The notes under the pieces are model-generated. The model saw only the letters and a list, made by a program, of their open reading frames with translations, was not told where the DNA came from and did not search any database. This document shows, in pieces, positions 33,576 to 41,190 of a DNA stretch of 64,000 nt. Where the stretch lies: assembly GCF_005938675.2 (NCBI RefSeq), contig NZ_VCCH02000035.1, forward strand, positions 1 through 64,000. The letters are read 5' to 3'. Position numbers and translations under genes: made by a program. Source of the DNA: Mycobacterium sp. KBS0706 (GTDB lineage Bacteria; Pseudomonadota; Alphaproteobacteria; DSM-16000; Inquilinaceae). The first letter of the stretch is position 1, and each line of letters begins with the position of its first letter.

Positions 33576-34148
33576 GTGCCGCAGCCCGATCACGTCATGG
33601 CCCTGCCGATCCCGGACGAGTCGGCGCTCGACGAGGATCTCAAGGCCTATTACGCCAAATGCCTGGAGAAGCTGGGGCTGGTGCCGAACGTGATCCGCGC
33701 CTACAGCCTGCGGCCGAAGAAGCTGCGCAATTTCATCGCCACCTACAACGAGCTGATGCTGGGTGACAGCGGCCTGTCGAAGCTGGAGCGGGAGATGATC
33801 GCCGTCACCGTCTCCTCCGCCAACCGCTGCTATTACTGCCTGGTCGCGCATGGCCAGGCGGTGCGGAAGCTGGCCGACGACCCGGAGCTGGGCGAGATGC
33901 TGGCCTTCAACCATCGCGTCGCCCGGCTGCCGCCGCGCCAGCGCGCCATGCTGGATTTCGCCTGGCTGCTGACCACCGAGCCGCACAAGGTCGGCGACGC
34001 CGAGCGCGCTGCGCTGCGCCAGCACGGCTTCTCCGACGAAGACATTTTCGACATCTGCGACGTGGCCGGGTTCTTCAACATGTCGAACCGCGTCGCTTCG
34101 GGCGTCGACATGATGCCGAACCGCGACTATCACGCGATGAACCGCTGA
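33576..34148 (+). CDS. Peroxidase-related (AhpD-like/carboxymuconolactone decarboxylase fold) protein
   Basis: A 190-residue all-helical protein of the uncharacterised peroxidase-related family (TIGR01926 type). The redox motif NRCYYCLVAH supplies the CxxC plus His of AhpD-like hydroperoxidases. The GTG at 33576 follows GAAAGGAAT. Its stop lies 19 bases before sppA, so the two may be co-transcribed. The 33361-33575 interval holds the divergent promoters of this gene and the RTX gene; nothing else is seen there. Confidence 0.85.
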   Translation: MPQPDHVMALPIPDESALDEDLKAYYAKCLEKLGLVPNVIRAYSLRPKKLRNFIATYNELMLGDSGLSKLEREMIAVTVSSANRCYYCLVAHGQAVRKLADDPELGEMLAFNHRVARLPPRQRAMLDFAWLLTTEPHKVGDAERAALRQHGFSDEDIFDICDVAGFFNMSNRVASGVDMMPNRDYHAMNR

Positions 34149-34167
34149 TTCCCGGGCAGGACGCATC

Positions 34168-35922
34168 ATGGGCCGCTTCATCCGCGCCATCCTCATCATC
34201 TTCGGCGTGCTGTTCCTGCTGCTGATCGTGGCCGCCGGCGGGCTGGTCTGGTACGCGGCCGACCGGTCGCCGCAGCTGCCGAAGGGCGACCTCGCCTTGA
34301 TGCTCGACCTGCGCAAGGGCGCGCCGGACGGCATTCCGGCCGGGCGCTTCAGCCTGAGCCGCAGCCCGCTGACGCTGCACCAGACGATCGACGCGATCGA
34401 CCGCGCCGCCGCCGATCCGCGGGTCGGCGCCATCGTCGCCCGGCTGTCGGCCGACGCGGTGCCGCTGGCCTCGGCGCAGGAGTTGCGCGACGCCATCGAC
34501 CGGGCGCGGCGGGCCGGCAAGCTGACCGTGGCCCATGCCGACGACCTGGGCGGCGGCGGCCCGGGCAATGTCGCGGTTTTCCTCGCCGCCGGCTTCGACC
34601 AGAGCCTGATGATGCCGCAGGGCGGCGTCGGGCTGACCGGCATCTCGGTCGAGGTGCCGTTCGTCCGCGACCTGCTCGACACCGTCGGCGTCCAGCCCGA
34701 GGTCAGCAAGCGCGGCCAGTACAAATCGGCGCCCGAGACCTTCACCGAGCGCGACTTCACCCCGGCCAGCCGGGCGATGAACGAGGCCATGGCCCAGGGC
34801 CTGTACGACCAGCTGGTCGCCGGCATCGCCCAGGGCCGCGCTTTGCCGCCCGACCAGGTCAAGCGGTTGATCGATGGCGGGCCGTACACGGCCAAGGAGG
34901 CGGTCGACGCCAAGCTGGTCGACAAGCTGGCCTATTGGGACGAGGTCGACGGGCTGGTCGACGCCCGGGTCGGCCGCAAGCTGACCGAGGTCAAGGCCGA
35001 CGCGTATCTCGAGGCGACCGAGCCGGAGGTGAAGAGCGACCAGCCGCGGATCGCGGTGATCTACGCCACCGGCCCGATCGTCGACGAGCCGTCGGAAAGC
35101 AGCCTGGAGCGCCAGATCGTCGGCCGCGAGCTGGCCGAGACCATCGACGACGCGGTCGAGAACGACAAGGTCAAGGCGATCGTGCTGCGCATCGACAGCC
35201 CCGGCGGCTCGGTCGTCGCCTCGGCCCTGGTCGGCCGGTCGGTCGGGCGGGCGCGCGACGCCGGCAAGCCGATCGTGGTATCGATGGGCGAGACCGCGGC
35301 CTCCGGCGGCTACTGGATCGCCGCCCAGGCCAAGGCGATCGTGGCCCAGCCTTCGACCCTGACCGGGTCGATCGGCATCTTCGCCGGCAAGCCGGTGCTG
35401 CAGGCGCTGTGGAAGAAGGTCGGCGTCAGCTGGGGCAGCGTGCAGCGCGGCCGCAACGCCGGGATCTGGACCGTGAACGAGCCCATGGACAGCGTCGAGA
35501 AGGGCCGCTTCGAGGCCGGCGTCGACGCCGGCTACGACGCCTTCCTGCAGCTCGTGGCCAAAGGCCGCGGCATGGACCCGAAGGCGGTCGACGCCGTCGC
35601 CCAGGGCCGGGTCTGGCTCGGCAGCGAGGCGGTGAAGAACGGCCTGGTGGACCGGCTGGGCGACCTCGACGCGGCCATGGTCATCGCCCGCCAGGCGATC
35701 GGCCTGGGCCCCGACGCCAAGGTCGCGGTGGTCCGCCTGCCGCGCCCGCGCTCGGCCCTGGACACGCTGCGCCGGCTGATCTCGGGCAGCCCGCTCGGCG
35801 GGGCGGCGCTGCTCGAGGCCGGGCTGGGCCCCCTGGGCCCGATCGCCGAGCGCTTCGGCGCCCTCGCCGCCGTCACGGACGGCCCGGTCGCGGCGATGCA
35901 GCCGCTGCTGCTGGGGCGGTAG
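34168..35922 (+). CDS. sppA: Signal peptide peptidase SppA, 67-kDa type
   Basis: A 584-residue inner-membrane serine protease with one N-terminal membrane helix (about 5-30) and two tandem ClpP-like repeats. It degrades signal peptides after their release. The catalytic Lys is in VSKRGQYKSAPE of the first repeat and the Ser in MGETAASGGYW of the second, the expected split dyad of the long enzymes. The length matches the E. coli type. It is followed by tandem hairpins at 35937-36008. Confidence 0.93.
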   Translation: MGRFIRAILIIFGVLFLLLIVAAGGLVWYAADRSPQLPKGDLALMLDLRKGAPDGIPAGRFSLSRSPLTLHQTIDAIDRAAADPRVGAIVARLSADAVPLASAQELRDAIDRARRAGKLTVAHADDLGGGGPGNVAVFLAAGFDQSLMMPQGGVGLTGISVEVPFVRDLLDTVGVQPEVSKRGQYKSAPETFTERDFTPASRAMNEAMAQGLYDQLVAGIAQGRALPPDQVKRLIDGGPYTAKEAVDAKLVDKLAYWDEVDGLVDARVGRKLTEVKADAYLEATEPEVKSDQPRIAVIYATGPIVDEPSESSLERQIVGRELAETIDDAVENDKVKAIVLRIDSPGGSVVASALVGRSVGRARDAGKPIVVSMGETAASGGYWIAAQAKAIVAQPSTLTGSIGIFAGKPVLQALWKKVGVSWGSVQRGRNAGIWTVNEPMDSVEKGRFEAGVDAGYDAFLQLVAKGRGMDPKAVDAVAQGRVWLGSEAVKNGLVDRLGDLDAAMVIARQAIGLGPDAKVAVVRLPRPRSALDTLRRLISGSPLGGAALLEAGLGPLGPIAERFGALAAVTDGPVAAMQPLLLGR

Positions 35923-35936
35923 CGATCGTTTTGTAG

Positions 35937-36008
35937 GTTGGGTTCGCGGATGCGAACCCAACACTGGCTCGGGCGGTGCGATGTTGGGTTCGCGAGGCGC
36001 GAACCCAA
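35937..36008. repeat. Two tandem GTTGGGTTCGC hairpins
   Basis: GTTGGGTTCGC, GGAT, GCGAACCCAAC (35937-35962) and TTGGGTTCGCG, AGG, CGCGAACCCAA (35984-36008). Both stems are perfect 11 bp. A further half unit, CGTAACCCAAC, lies near 36104-36114. They lie just after sppA and may stop its transcription. Confidence 0.75.
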
Positions 36009-36040
36009 TCTTGTATTAGCGCGATGGATTAGATTGTCAT

Positions 36041-36087
36041 CGTTCCGTGAGGAACGGTCCGGCCCGGGCGGCCGCCCGGGCCGGACC
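36041..36087. repeat. Small hairpin fused to a 32-bp perfect palindrome
   Basis: CGTTCC, GTGA, GGAACG (36041-36056) leads into a palindrome at 36056-36087 whose half is GGTCCGGCCCGGGCGG. It is uninterrupted and without a loop, so it could form a cruciform. It lies between the sppA hairpins and the insertion sequence, whose left end may be close by. Confidence 0.7.
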
Positions 36088-36089
36088 GC

Positions 36090-37185
36090 CGATCGTCGGA
36101 TCGTAACCCAACCCAGCTGTCAGGGCTGCTCTCGTAGCGAGATCGCGATCGGCACTTCATCGAACCCGCATGGTTGAAGGCCCTTTGAGGGGCGCATCGC
36201 AAGGGAGGGTCGACGAAGATGAGCCAGTCTATCATGGCCTATGCCGGAATCGACACCGGCAAGCACAAGCTCGATGTGGCCGTCCATGGCGCCAAGGCGC
36301 GGCTGCAGGTCACCAACGACGAGGCCGGCCACGCCAAGCTTGTCACCTGGCTGCGCCGCCAGCGCGTCCGCCGGGCCGGTATCGAAGCCAGCGGCGGCTA
36401 CGAGAAGGCGGTCGTCGCCCGGTTGCGCCAGGACGGCTTCGAGGTCGTCGTGTTCCAGCCCGCCCAGGTCCGGGCCTATGCCCGGTACCGGCTGCAGCGG
36501 GCCAAGAACGACCGCATCGACGCCACCCTGATCGCCGCCTGTACCGCCGACTGCGAGGACGAGGACATCCACGCCCCGCCCGACCCGCGCCTCGCCAACC
36601 GGGCCGAGCAGCTCACCCTGATCGAGCAGATCACCGAGGACATCGCCCGGCTGGAGACCCGACGCGCCTCCTGCCGCGACGACGCCATCCTCCGCCACTG
36701 GGATCTCGAGATCCGCCGCCTCAAGCAGGAGCTCAAGCGGCAGCTCGCCGGCCTCGTCGCCGAGCTCCGCCAGCACCCAGACCTCGCCCAGCGCCTCGAT
36801 CTCATCGAAAGCGTCTCGGGCATCGGCCTGCGCACCGCCGTCGCCATCCTCGTCCGCATGCCAGAGATCGGCTCCCTCTCCCGCGAGAAAGCCGCCGCTC
36901 TCGCCGGCCTCGCACCCTATGACGACGACTCCGGCGACCACCACGGCGAGCGCCACATCGCCGGCGGACGACAGCGCCTGCGCAACTCCCTCTTCAACGC
37001 CGCTCTCCCCGCCGCCTTCCGGTGGAACCCTCAGCTCGCCGCCCTCTACCGACGTCTCTCCGCCAAGGGCAAAGCCCACAAGCTCGCCCTCATCGCATGC
37101 GCCAGAAAGCTTCTCATCTTCGCAAACGCCGTCGTCGCCCGGGGCTCGCCTTGGGTCCAAAAATCCGCTGAATGCTAATGGTTGC
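36090..37185 (+). mobile_element. IS110-family insertion sequence (IS1111-like); bounds approximate
   Basis: The transposase gene at 36219-37178 is flanked on the left by about 110-130 bases of non-coding DNA that differ from the neighbouring hairpins, and on the right by at most 29 bases before the end of the VOC gene. IS110 elements lack conventional terminal inverted repeats, so the exact ends are not readable from one copy. ATGGTTG occurs on both sides (36170-36176 and 37178-37184), which may be chance. The non-coding stretch is where a bridge RNA gene would be expected in IS110-type elements. Confidence 0.6.
36219..37178 (+). CDS. IS110-family transposase, IS1111-like
   Basis: A 319-residue DEDD recombinase. 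The RuvC-like N-terminal half holds YAGIDTGKHKLDVAV, GIEASGGYEKAVV and RAKNDRIDATLIA with the acidic residues. A coiled-coil region lies around 130-190. The C-terminal Tnp domain has SVSGIGLRTAVAILVRMPEIG, the IAGGRQRLRNSLFNAAL block and KAHKLALIACARKLLIFANAVV, which resembles the IS1111 subgroup. The frame is intact, so the element could be active. AGGGAGGG is 9 bases before the ATG. The catalytic serine cannot be assigned with certainty here. Confidence 0.92.
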   Translation: MSQSIMAYAGIDTGKHKLDVAVHGAKARLQVTNDEAGHAKLVTWLRRQRVRRAGIEASGGYEKAVVARLRQDGFEVVVFQPAQVRAYARYRLQRAKNDRIDATLIAACTADCEDEDIHAPPDPRLANRAEQLTLIEQITEDIARLETRRASCRDDAILRHWDLEIRRLKQELKRQLAGLVAELRQHPDLAQRLDLIESVSGIGLRTAVAILVRMPEIGSLSREKAAALAGLAPYDDDSGDHHGERHIAGGRQRLRNSLFNAALPAAFRWNPQLAALYRRLSAKGKAHKLALIACARKLLIFANAVVARGSPWVQKSAEC

Positions 37186-37207
37186 TGCGACGCGTCATCG
37201 TCGCCGC

Positions 37208-37801
37208 TTACAGCGGCAGCTCCTGGCCGGCCTGCTCGCGGACGATGTATTCGGCGTACCAGTCCGGCCAGTTGGCGTCGTGCACGCCGCCGTTCCGCTT
37301 CTCATGCTCGCCATGGGCGGCCGCCGCACGCCGCAGCGTGGCGGCAAGCTCCTTCGACGATGTGAAGGTGGTGTCGCCCGCCTCCACCCGCCCAGGCAGC
37401 CGCGCGGTGACCTCCTGGATCTGCCAGGGGTTGCCGTCCGGGTCCTTGAACGAGGCCCAGGAGGCGTAGCTGCGCCGGGTCGGCTCCGGCCCGCTGCGGC
37501 GCTGGCCGGTCTCGTCGAAATGGTACACCTCGCTTACCTCGACGCCGCGGGCGGCCAGCTCGGCCTGCGTCGCCACGATGTCGGAGACGATGAAATAGGG
37601 GGCCACGGTGTTGCCCTGGCCGAAGATCACCGAGGCCGGCGAGCCCGGCGGGGTGACCTGGATGACCCGGAAATTGTCGCCCGAGATGTCGGCGTCCAGC
37701 CGCCAGCCCAGGCCGGTGTAGAAGCTCTTGGCGCGGTCGATGTCCGAGACCGGGATGGTGACGACCTCGAGCTTCAGCTCGGGTGCATTGGCGTTGCTCA
37801 T
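37208..37801 (-). CDS. VOC-family (glyoxalase-like) protein
   Basis: A 197-residue VOC-fold protein with a VVTIPVSDIDRAKSFYTGLGWRL start, VTPPGSPASVIFG, IVSDIVATQAELAARGVEVSEVYHF and DPDGNPWQIQEVT, the typical metal-binding repeats of glyoxalase/dioxygenase-like proteins. A C-terminal region after residue 140 contains HGEHEKRNGG and NWPDWYAEYIVREQ. It may act on reactive aldehydes or aromatics; no substrate is evident. AAGGAG precedes the ATG. It is divergent from the OhrR-like regulator across the operator at 37851-37887, which probably controls it. Confidence 0.85.
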   Translation of the reverse strand: MSNANAPELKLEVVTIPVSDIDRAKSFYTGLGWRLDADISGDNFRVIQVTPPGSPASVIFGQGNTVAPYFIVSDIVATQAELAARGVEVSEVYHFDETGQRRSGPEPTRRSYASWASFKDPDGNPWQIQEVTARLPGRVEAGDTTFTSSKELAATLRRAAAAHGEHEKRNGGVHDANWPDWYAEYIVREQAGQELPL

Positions 37802-37850
37802 GTCTGCTCCTTGGGTTGCGGGAGCTCGCGGATCGGCGCGTCCTCCCTGG

Positions 37851-37944
37851 TATAGATCGTGTCCGCTTCAATCGGACACGATCTATATAAGCTGAACGAT
37901 TCCGCGTGTCAACACCTTCCGATTTAATCGGATACGATCTATAT
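37851..37944. promoter_or_regulatory. Operators for the OhrR-like regulator: 15-bp inverted repeat plus a direct half site
   Basis: TATAGATCGTGTCCG (37851-37865), 7 bases, CGGACACGATCTATA (37873-37887), fully complementary. A further half site, TAATCGGATACGATCTATAT (37925-37944), differs from the right arm context at two of 20 positions. The AT-rich arms contrast with the GC-rich genome. The sites sit between the divergent VOC and regulator genes and overlap both likely promoters. Confidence 0.8.
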
Positions 37945-37975
37945 CAGAGTGACATCACGCGACGTGAGGACAGCT

Positions 37976-38464
37976 GTGACCACATCCAAACCGCATGACC
38001 TGCCGAAGCTGGCCGATTTCCTGTGCTTCGCGGTCTATTCGGCCAATCTCGCCTTCGGCCGGGCATACCGGCCGATCCTCGAGGAGCTCGGCATCACCTA
38101 CACCCAGTGGATCGCCATCGTCGCCCTGTGGGATGACGACAACCAGACCGTCAAGAGCCTGGGCGAGAAGCTGTTCCTGGAATCGAACACGCTGACGCCG
38201 ATCCTCAAGCGGCTGGAGGAGCTCGGCTATCTCCGCCGCCGGCGCGACCCCGCCGACGAGCGGCAGGTGATCGTCAGCCTGACCGAGGCCGGGCGCCGCC
38301 TGCGCGAGCAGGGCGGGCAGCAGGATCTGGTCGACGCGACGGGCCTGGATGCGGCGGAGTTCGCGGCGCTGCAGCAGGCCATCGTCAAGATGCGCGACAG
38401 CCTGCTGAAGCATGCGCAGGAGGCTCCGATGAAGGAGCCGGGACGTAAGGGGACGATGCGGTGA
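37976..38464 (+). CDS. MarR-family regulator, OhrR-like
   Basis: A 162-residue winged-helix regulator: ADFLCFAVYSANLAFGRAYRPILEELGITYTQWIAIVALW, KSLGEKLFLESNTLTPILKRLEELGYLRRRRDPADERQ (38152-38265) and LTEAGRRL. Cys17 in FLCFAVYS matches the peroxide-reactive cysteine of OhrR, so it may sense organic hydroperoxides, but no ohr gene is adjacent. GTG at 37976 has TGAGGA 5 bases upstream; GTG at 37949 would overlap the operator. It is likely autoregulated and controls the VOC gene. Confidence 0.85.
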   Translation: MTTSKPHDLPKLADFLCFAVYSANLAFGRAYRPILEELGITYTQWIAIVALWDDDNQTVKSLGEKLFLESNTLTPILKRLEELGYLRRRRDPADERQVIVSLTEAGRRLREQGGQQDLVDATGLDAAEFAALQQAIVKMRDSLLKHAQEAPMKEPGRKGTMR

Positions 38465-38487
38465 AGCGGCGTGAGGAATGATGGGCC

Positions 38488-38574
38488 ATGAATCTGGTCG
38501 AGCTCAAGAGCGGCCTCTATCGCGAGGGCAATATCACCTATCGTCGTCAAGTCCAGTCAACAGATCCTCGATAA
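38488..38574 (+). pseudogene. Short GC-rich reading frame cut off at a composition boundary
   Basis: 28 codons beginning MNLVELKSGLYREGNITYRR, with the codon use of the host. At about 38540 the base composition falls abruptly and the frame soon stops in the low-GC DNA of the next gene. This looks like the 5' stump of a gene interrupted by an insertion or deletion. The parent family is not recognised. A GTGAGGAATGATGG stretch could provide translation signals. Confidence 0.4.
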
Positions 38575-39097
38575 ATATTCTTTCTATCTTTGAAAGATCA
38601 GAGAGCGAAGCGATCTCTTCAAACATCGGCTGCAAATTTAATATCTCTGCACTAACTAGATTTCTGAGATCAACTGCAGGCAAATTTGAATTTACGACCC
38701 AGCCATACTTCTGTTCTGGAACAAAGCTAAACAGCCAATCTGATAATATCTCAAGCGCTGCACTTCTCGGCCATGCCCCTCCCTTCTGAACGATCATCGC
38801 CAGGATGGGGATAGCTGGAATAACCGCGGGATAATAAGTTCCTGCTTCCGCGTTTCCGAATGCGTATTCGGTATACATTACTGATTGCCATGATGACGCC
38901 TCATCAGATGCGTCCAATATCTTTCGTAGCTCGGCCGCTATCCTGCCTTCGGAGTTTCCTGGCGGCTGCATCCAATGCCCCCAATCCACGGCTTTGATGG
39001 CATCTCGTATAAGGGCTTGAGCACTCTCCTTGTCGTCCATTGGCCCCAAACCTTCCGCGAGCATTCCGCCGGCACCGCAACCTAGCTCTGCCGTCAT
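38534..39097 (-). CDS. Low-GC orphan protein, unknown (immunity-like?)
   Basis: A 187-residue helix-rich acidic protein with segments WGHWMQPPGNSEGRIAAELR, YYPAVIPAIPILAMIVQKGG, AALEILSDWLFSF and a C-terminal SDLSKIERIFIEDLLTGLDDDR. The gene is strikingly AT-richer than everything around it (for example AAATTTGAATTTACGACC in the complementary strand), with host-atypical codons. It was probably acquired horizontally. Its helical-repeat look and isolation resemble orphan immunity genes of polymorphic-toxin systems, but this is conjecture. No toxin is nearby. Start: ATG 39097; an alternative in-frame ATG lies at 39040 (MDDKESAQALI). Confidence 0.6.
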   Translation of the reverse strand: MTAELGCGAGGMLAEGLGPMDDKESAQALIRDAIKAVDWGHWMQPPGNSEGRIAAELRKILDASDEASSWQSVMYTEYAFGNAEAGTYYPAVIPAIPILAMIVQKGGAWPRSAALEILSDWLFSFVPEQKYGWVVNSNLPAVDLRNLVSAEILNLQPMFEEIASLSDLSKIERIFIEDLLTGLDDDR

Positions 39098-39130
39098 ACG
39101 GTTGAATAGCCGTCCTTGCCACCCGGCGGA

Positions 39131-39874
39131 TCACCCCTCGAACCGCCCGCCGATCAGGAACTCGACATTGCCCTCCGGCCCGGTGATCGGGCTTTCGGTG
39201 ATGCCCAGCACCCGCCAGCCCGGGCGGGCGGCGAGCCAGGCGGCGATGCGGTCGCAGACCTCGCGATGCAGCTCCGGGTCACGCACCACCCCGCCCTTCC
39301 CCACCCGATCGGGCCCGACCTCGAATTGCGGCTTGATCAGCGCCACCAGCCAGGCACCCGGGGCGGCCAGGCCCAGCGCCGCCGGCAGCACCGTCTCCAG
39401 CCCGATGAAGCTGGCGTCGCAGACGATGATACCGGCCGGGTCCGGGATCAGCGCCCGGTCCAGATGCCGGGCGTTGGTCCGCTCCAGCACCACCACGCGC
39501 GGATCCTGGCGCAGCGACCAGGCCAGCTGGCCGTGCCCGACATCGACAGCATAGACCTTCGTCGCGCCGCGATTGAGCAGGACATCGGTGAAGCCGCCGG
39601 TCGAGGCGCCGACGTCGAGCCCGGTCAGACCCGCCGGGTCGATGCCGAAATGGTCGAGGCCCTTGACCAGCTTCAGCCCGCCGCGGCTGACCCAGGGATG
39701 GTCGCGGCCGCGCACCGACAGCGCCTCGGGCTGCGCCACGCCGTCGCCCGGCTTCTCGACCCGGCGCGTGCCCTCATAGACCAGCCCGGCCAGGATCAGC
39801 GCCTGGGCCCGCGCCCGGCTTTCCGCCAGGCCACGCTCGACCAGCACCAGATCCGCCCGCGGCCGCTTCGCCAT
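39131..39874 (-). CDS. TlyA-family rRNA methyltransferase (FtsJ fold with S4 domain)
   Basis: A 247-residue protein. The N-terminal S4 RNA-binding domain (LVERGLAESRARAQALILAGLVYEG) is followed by an FtsJ-like SAM methyltransferase: LDVGASTGGFTDVLLNRGATKVYAVDVGHGQL, IVCDASFIGLETVL and ALIKPQFEVGPDRVGKGGVVRD, with catalytic lysines. TlyA proteins 2'-O-methylate 16S and 23S rRNA; many were mislabelled hemolysins. In alphaproteobacteria the gene commonly stands near dxs, but no dxs is seen here. Confidence 0.93.
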   Translation of the reverse strand: MAKRPRADLVLVERGLAESRARAQALILAGLVYEGTRRVEKPGDGVAQPEALSVRGRDHPWVSRGGLKLVKGLDHFGIDPAGLTGLDVGASTGGFTDVLLNRGATKVYAVDVGHGQLAWSLRQDPRVVVLERTNARHLDRALIPDPAGIIVCDASFIGLETVLPAALGLAAPGAWLVALIKPQFEVGPDRVGKGGVVRDPELHREVCDRIAAWLAARPGWRVLGITESPITGPEGNVEFLIGGRFEG

Positions 39875-39967
39875 CGCTTTCCTCCGACCTTTCGCCGCAT
39901 GCGGTTTACACCCTTTGCGGTTCTGGGGTCAGATTCCTCTCCGGCCCCGAGTCCCGAGGATCCGCGC

Positions 39968-41041
39968 ATGCCCCCCTGCAACTTCGCCATCGTCGGCCCC
40001 GGCTGGCGCACCGAGTTCTTCCTGCGCGTCGCCCGGGCGCTGCCGGAGCGCTTCCGCATCGACGGCGTGGTGGTGCGCGACCCCGCCCGCGGCGCCGCCT
40101 TCGAGGCGCAATGGGGCCTGCCGACCTTCCGCACGACCGAGGCGCTGCTGCGGCTGACGCGGCCGCGCTTCGCCGTGGTGTCGGTGCCGCAGCCGGCCGC
40201 GCCCGGGGTGATCGCCGAGCTGGCCGCCGGCGGCCTGCCGGTGCTGTCCGAGACGCCGCCGGCGCCCGACCTCGAAGGCCTGCTGCGCCTGCACGAGCTG
40301 GTCCGCGGCGGCGCCCGCCTGCAGGTGGCCGAGCAGTATTTCCTGCAGCCGACCCATGCCGCCCGGCTGGCGCTGATCGCCGCCGGCCGGATCGGCACGC
40401 CCAGCCATGCCCATGTCGCGGTGGCACATGGCTATCACGGCACCAGCCTGATCCGGCGATATCTCGGCCTCGGCTTCGAGAACGCCAGCGTCCGGGCCCA
40501 GGGCTTCAGCAGCCCGATCGTCGCTGGCCCGACCCGGGCGGGCCCGCCGGCCGAGCACCGCATCGCCCAGTCCGAGCAGACCATCGCCACGCTCGATTTC
40601 GGCGACCGCTCGGCAGTGTTCGATTTCACCAGCGACCAGTACCACCACTGGATCCGCACGCCGCGGGTGCTGGTGCGGGGCGAGCGCGGCGAGCTCAAGG
40701 ATGACGAGCTGCGCTATCTGCAGGATCACCGCACGCCGGTGACGCTGCGCCTGCTGCGCCAGGATGTCGGGCAATACGCCAACATCCAGGGCCACCATCT
40801 CGTCGGCTTCCTCGCCGGGGCGGACTGGGTCTATCGCAACCCTTTCGCCGGGGCGCGGCTGAACGACGACGAGATCGCGGTCGGCGCCTGCCTGGCCGGC
40901 ATGGCCCGCTTCGTCGAGACCGGGGAGGACATCTACAGCTTCGCCGAGGCGGCGCAGGACCAGTATCTGGCGCTGTCGATCGCCGCGGCGAAGGCGTCGG
41001 GCGAGGCGGTGCGGACCGAGACGCAGCCCTGGGCGTTGTGA
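39968..41041 (+). CDS. Gfo/Idh/MocA-family oxidoreductase
   Basis: A 357-residue NAD(P)-dependent oxidoreductase. The N-terminal Rossmann domain (CNFAIVGPGWRTEFFLRVARALPERF, VVSVPQPAAPGVIAELAAGGLPVLSETP) is followed by the alpha/beta substrate domain (VAEQYFLQPTHAARLALIAAGRIG). The usual EKP catalytic motif of the family reads SETPPAP here, so the conserved Lys appears to be missing, which may mean altered or lost dehydrogenase activity. The substrate is unknown, and no sugar genes flank it. The ATG at 39968 begins the nucleotide-binding strand. Confidence 0.85.
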   Translation: MPPCNFAIVGPGWRTEFFLRVARALPERFRIDGVVVRDPARGAAFEAQWGLPTFRTTEALLRLTRPRFAVVSVPQPAAPGVIAELAAGGLPVLSETPPAPDLEGLLRLHELVRGGARLQVAEQYFLQPTHAARLALIAAGRIGTPSHAHVAVAHGYHGTSLIRRYLGLGFENASVRAQGFSSPIVAGPTRAGPPAEHRIAQSEQTIATLDFGDRSAVFDFTSDQYHHWIRTPRVLVRGERGELKDDELRYLQDHRTPVTLRLLRQDVGQYANIQGHHLVGFLAGADWVYRNPFAGARLNDDEIAVGACLAGMARFVETGEDIYSFAEAAQDQYLALSIAAAKASGEAVRTETQPWAL

Positions 41042-41073
41042 CCCCTGGCCGGCCTTCCCTTCACGTCACGGCG

Positions 41074-41093
41074 AGGAGGCGAAGCCGCCTCCT
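41074..41093. terminator. Stem-loop after the oxidoreductase gene
   Basis: AGGAGGCG, AAGC, CGCCTCCT, a perfect 8-bp stem 33 bases past the stop codon, followed by TGCGTTC. Possible terminator. Confidence 0.45.
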
Positions 41094-41106
41094 TGCGTTC
41101 AGAAGG

Positions 41107-41172
41107 GGCCATCCAGGGGCGGTGCGAGCGGCCCTGGATGGCCACGCCCCTTCGGGGCTCGCCATGACGGGT
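41107..41172. repeat. Dispersed palindromic repeat, copy 2
   Basis: GGCCATCCAGG at 41107 faces CCTGGATGGCC, and the following CACGCCCCTTCGGGGCTCGC and CATGACGGGT match copy 1 at 25001-25060. The 39 bases at 41134-41172 differ from copy 1 by a single base. Confidence 0.75.
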
Positions 41173-41190
41173 CAATCGTAGGGGCCGACC

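Noticed and set aside
34075..35964. 629-codon minus-strand frame over sppA
   Set aside because: Low-complexity shadow of a clear SppA gene; composition follows third-position GC of the other strand.
36120..37160. 346-codon frame antisense to the transposase
   Set aside because: Transposase motifs on the plus strand explain the conservation; the antisense frame has none.
36170..37184. ATGGTTG direct repeat as ends of the insertion sequence
   Set aside because: It would leave only about 42 bases before the transposase and seven bases is within chance; not used to set the ends.
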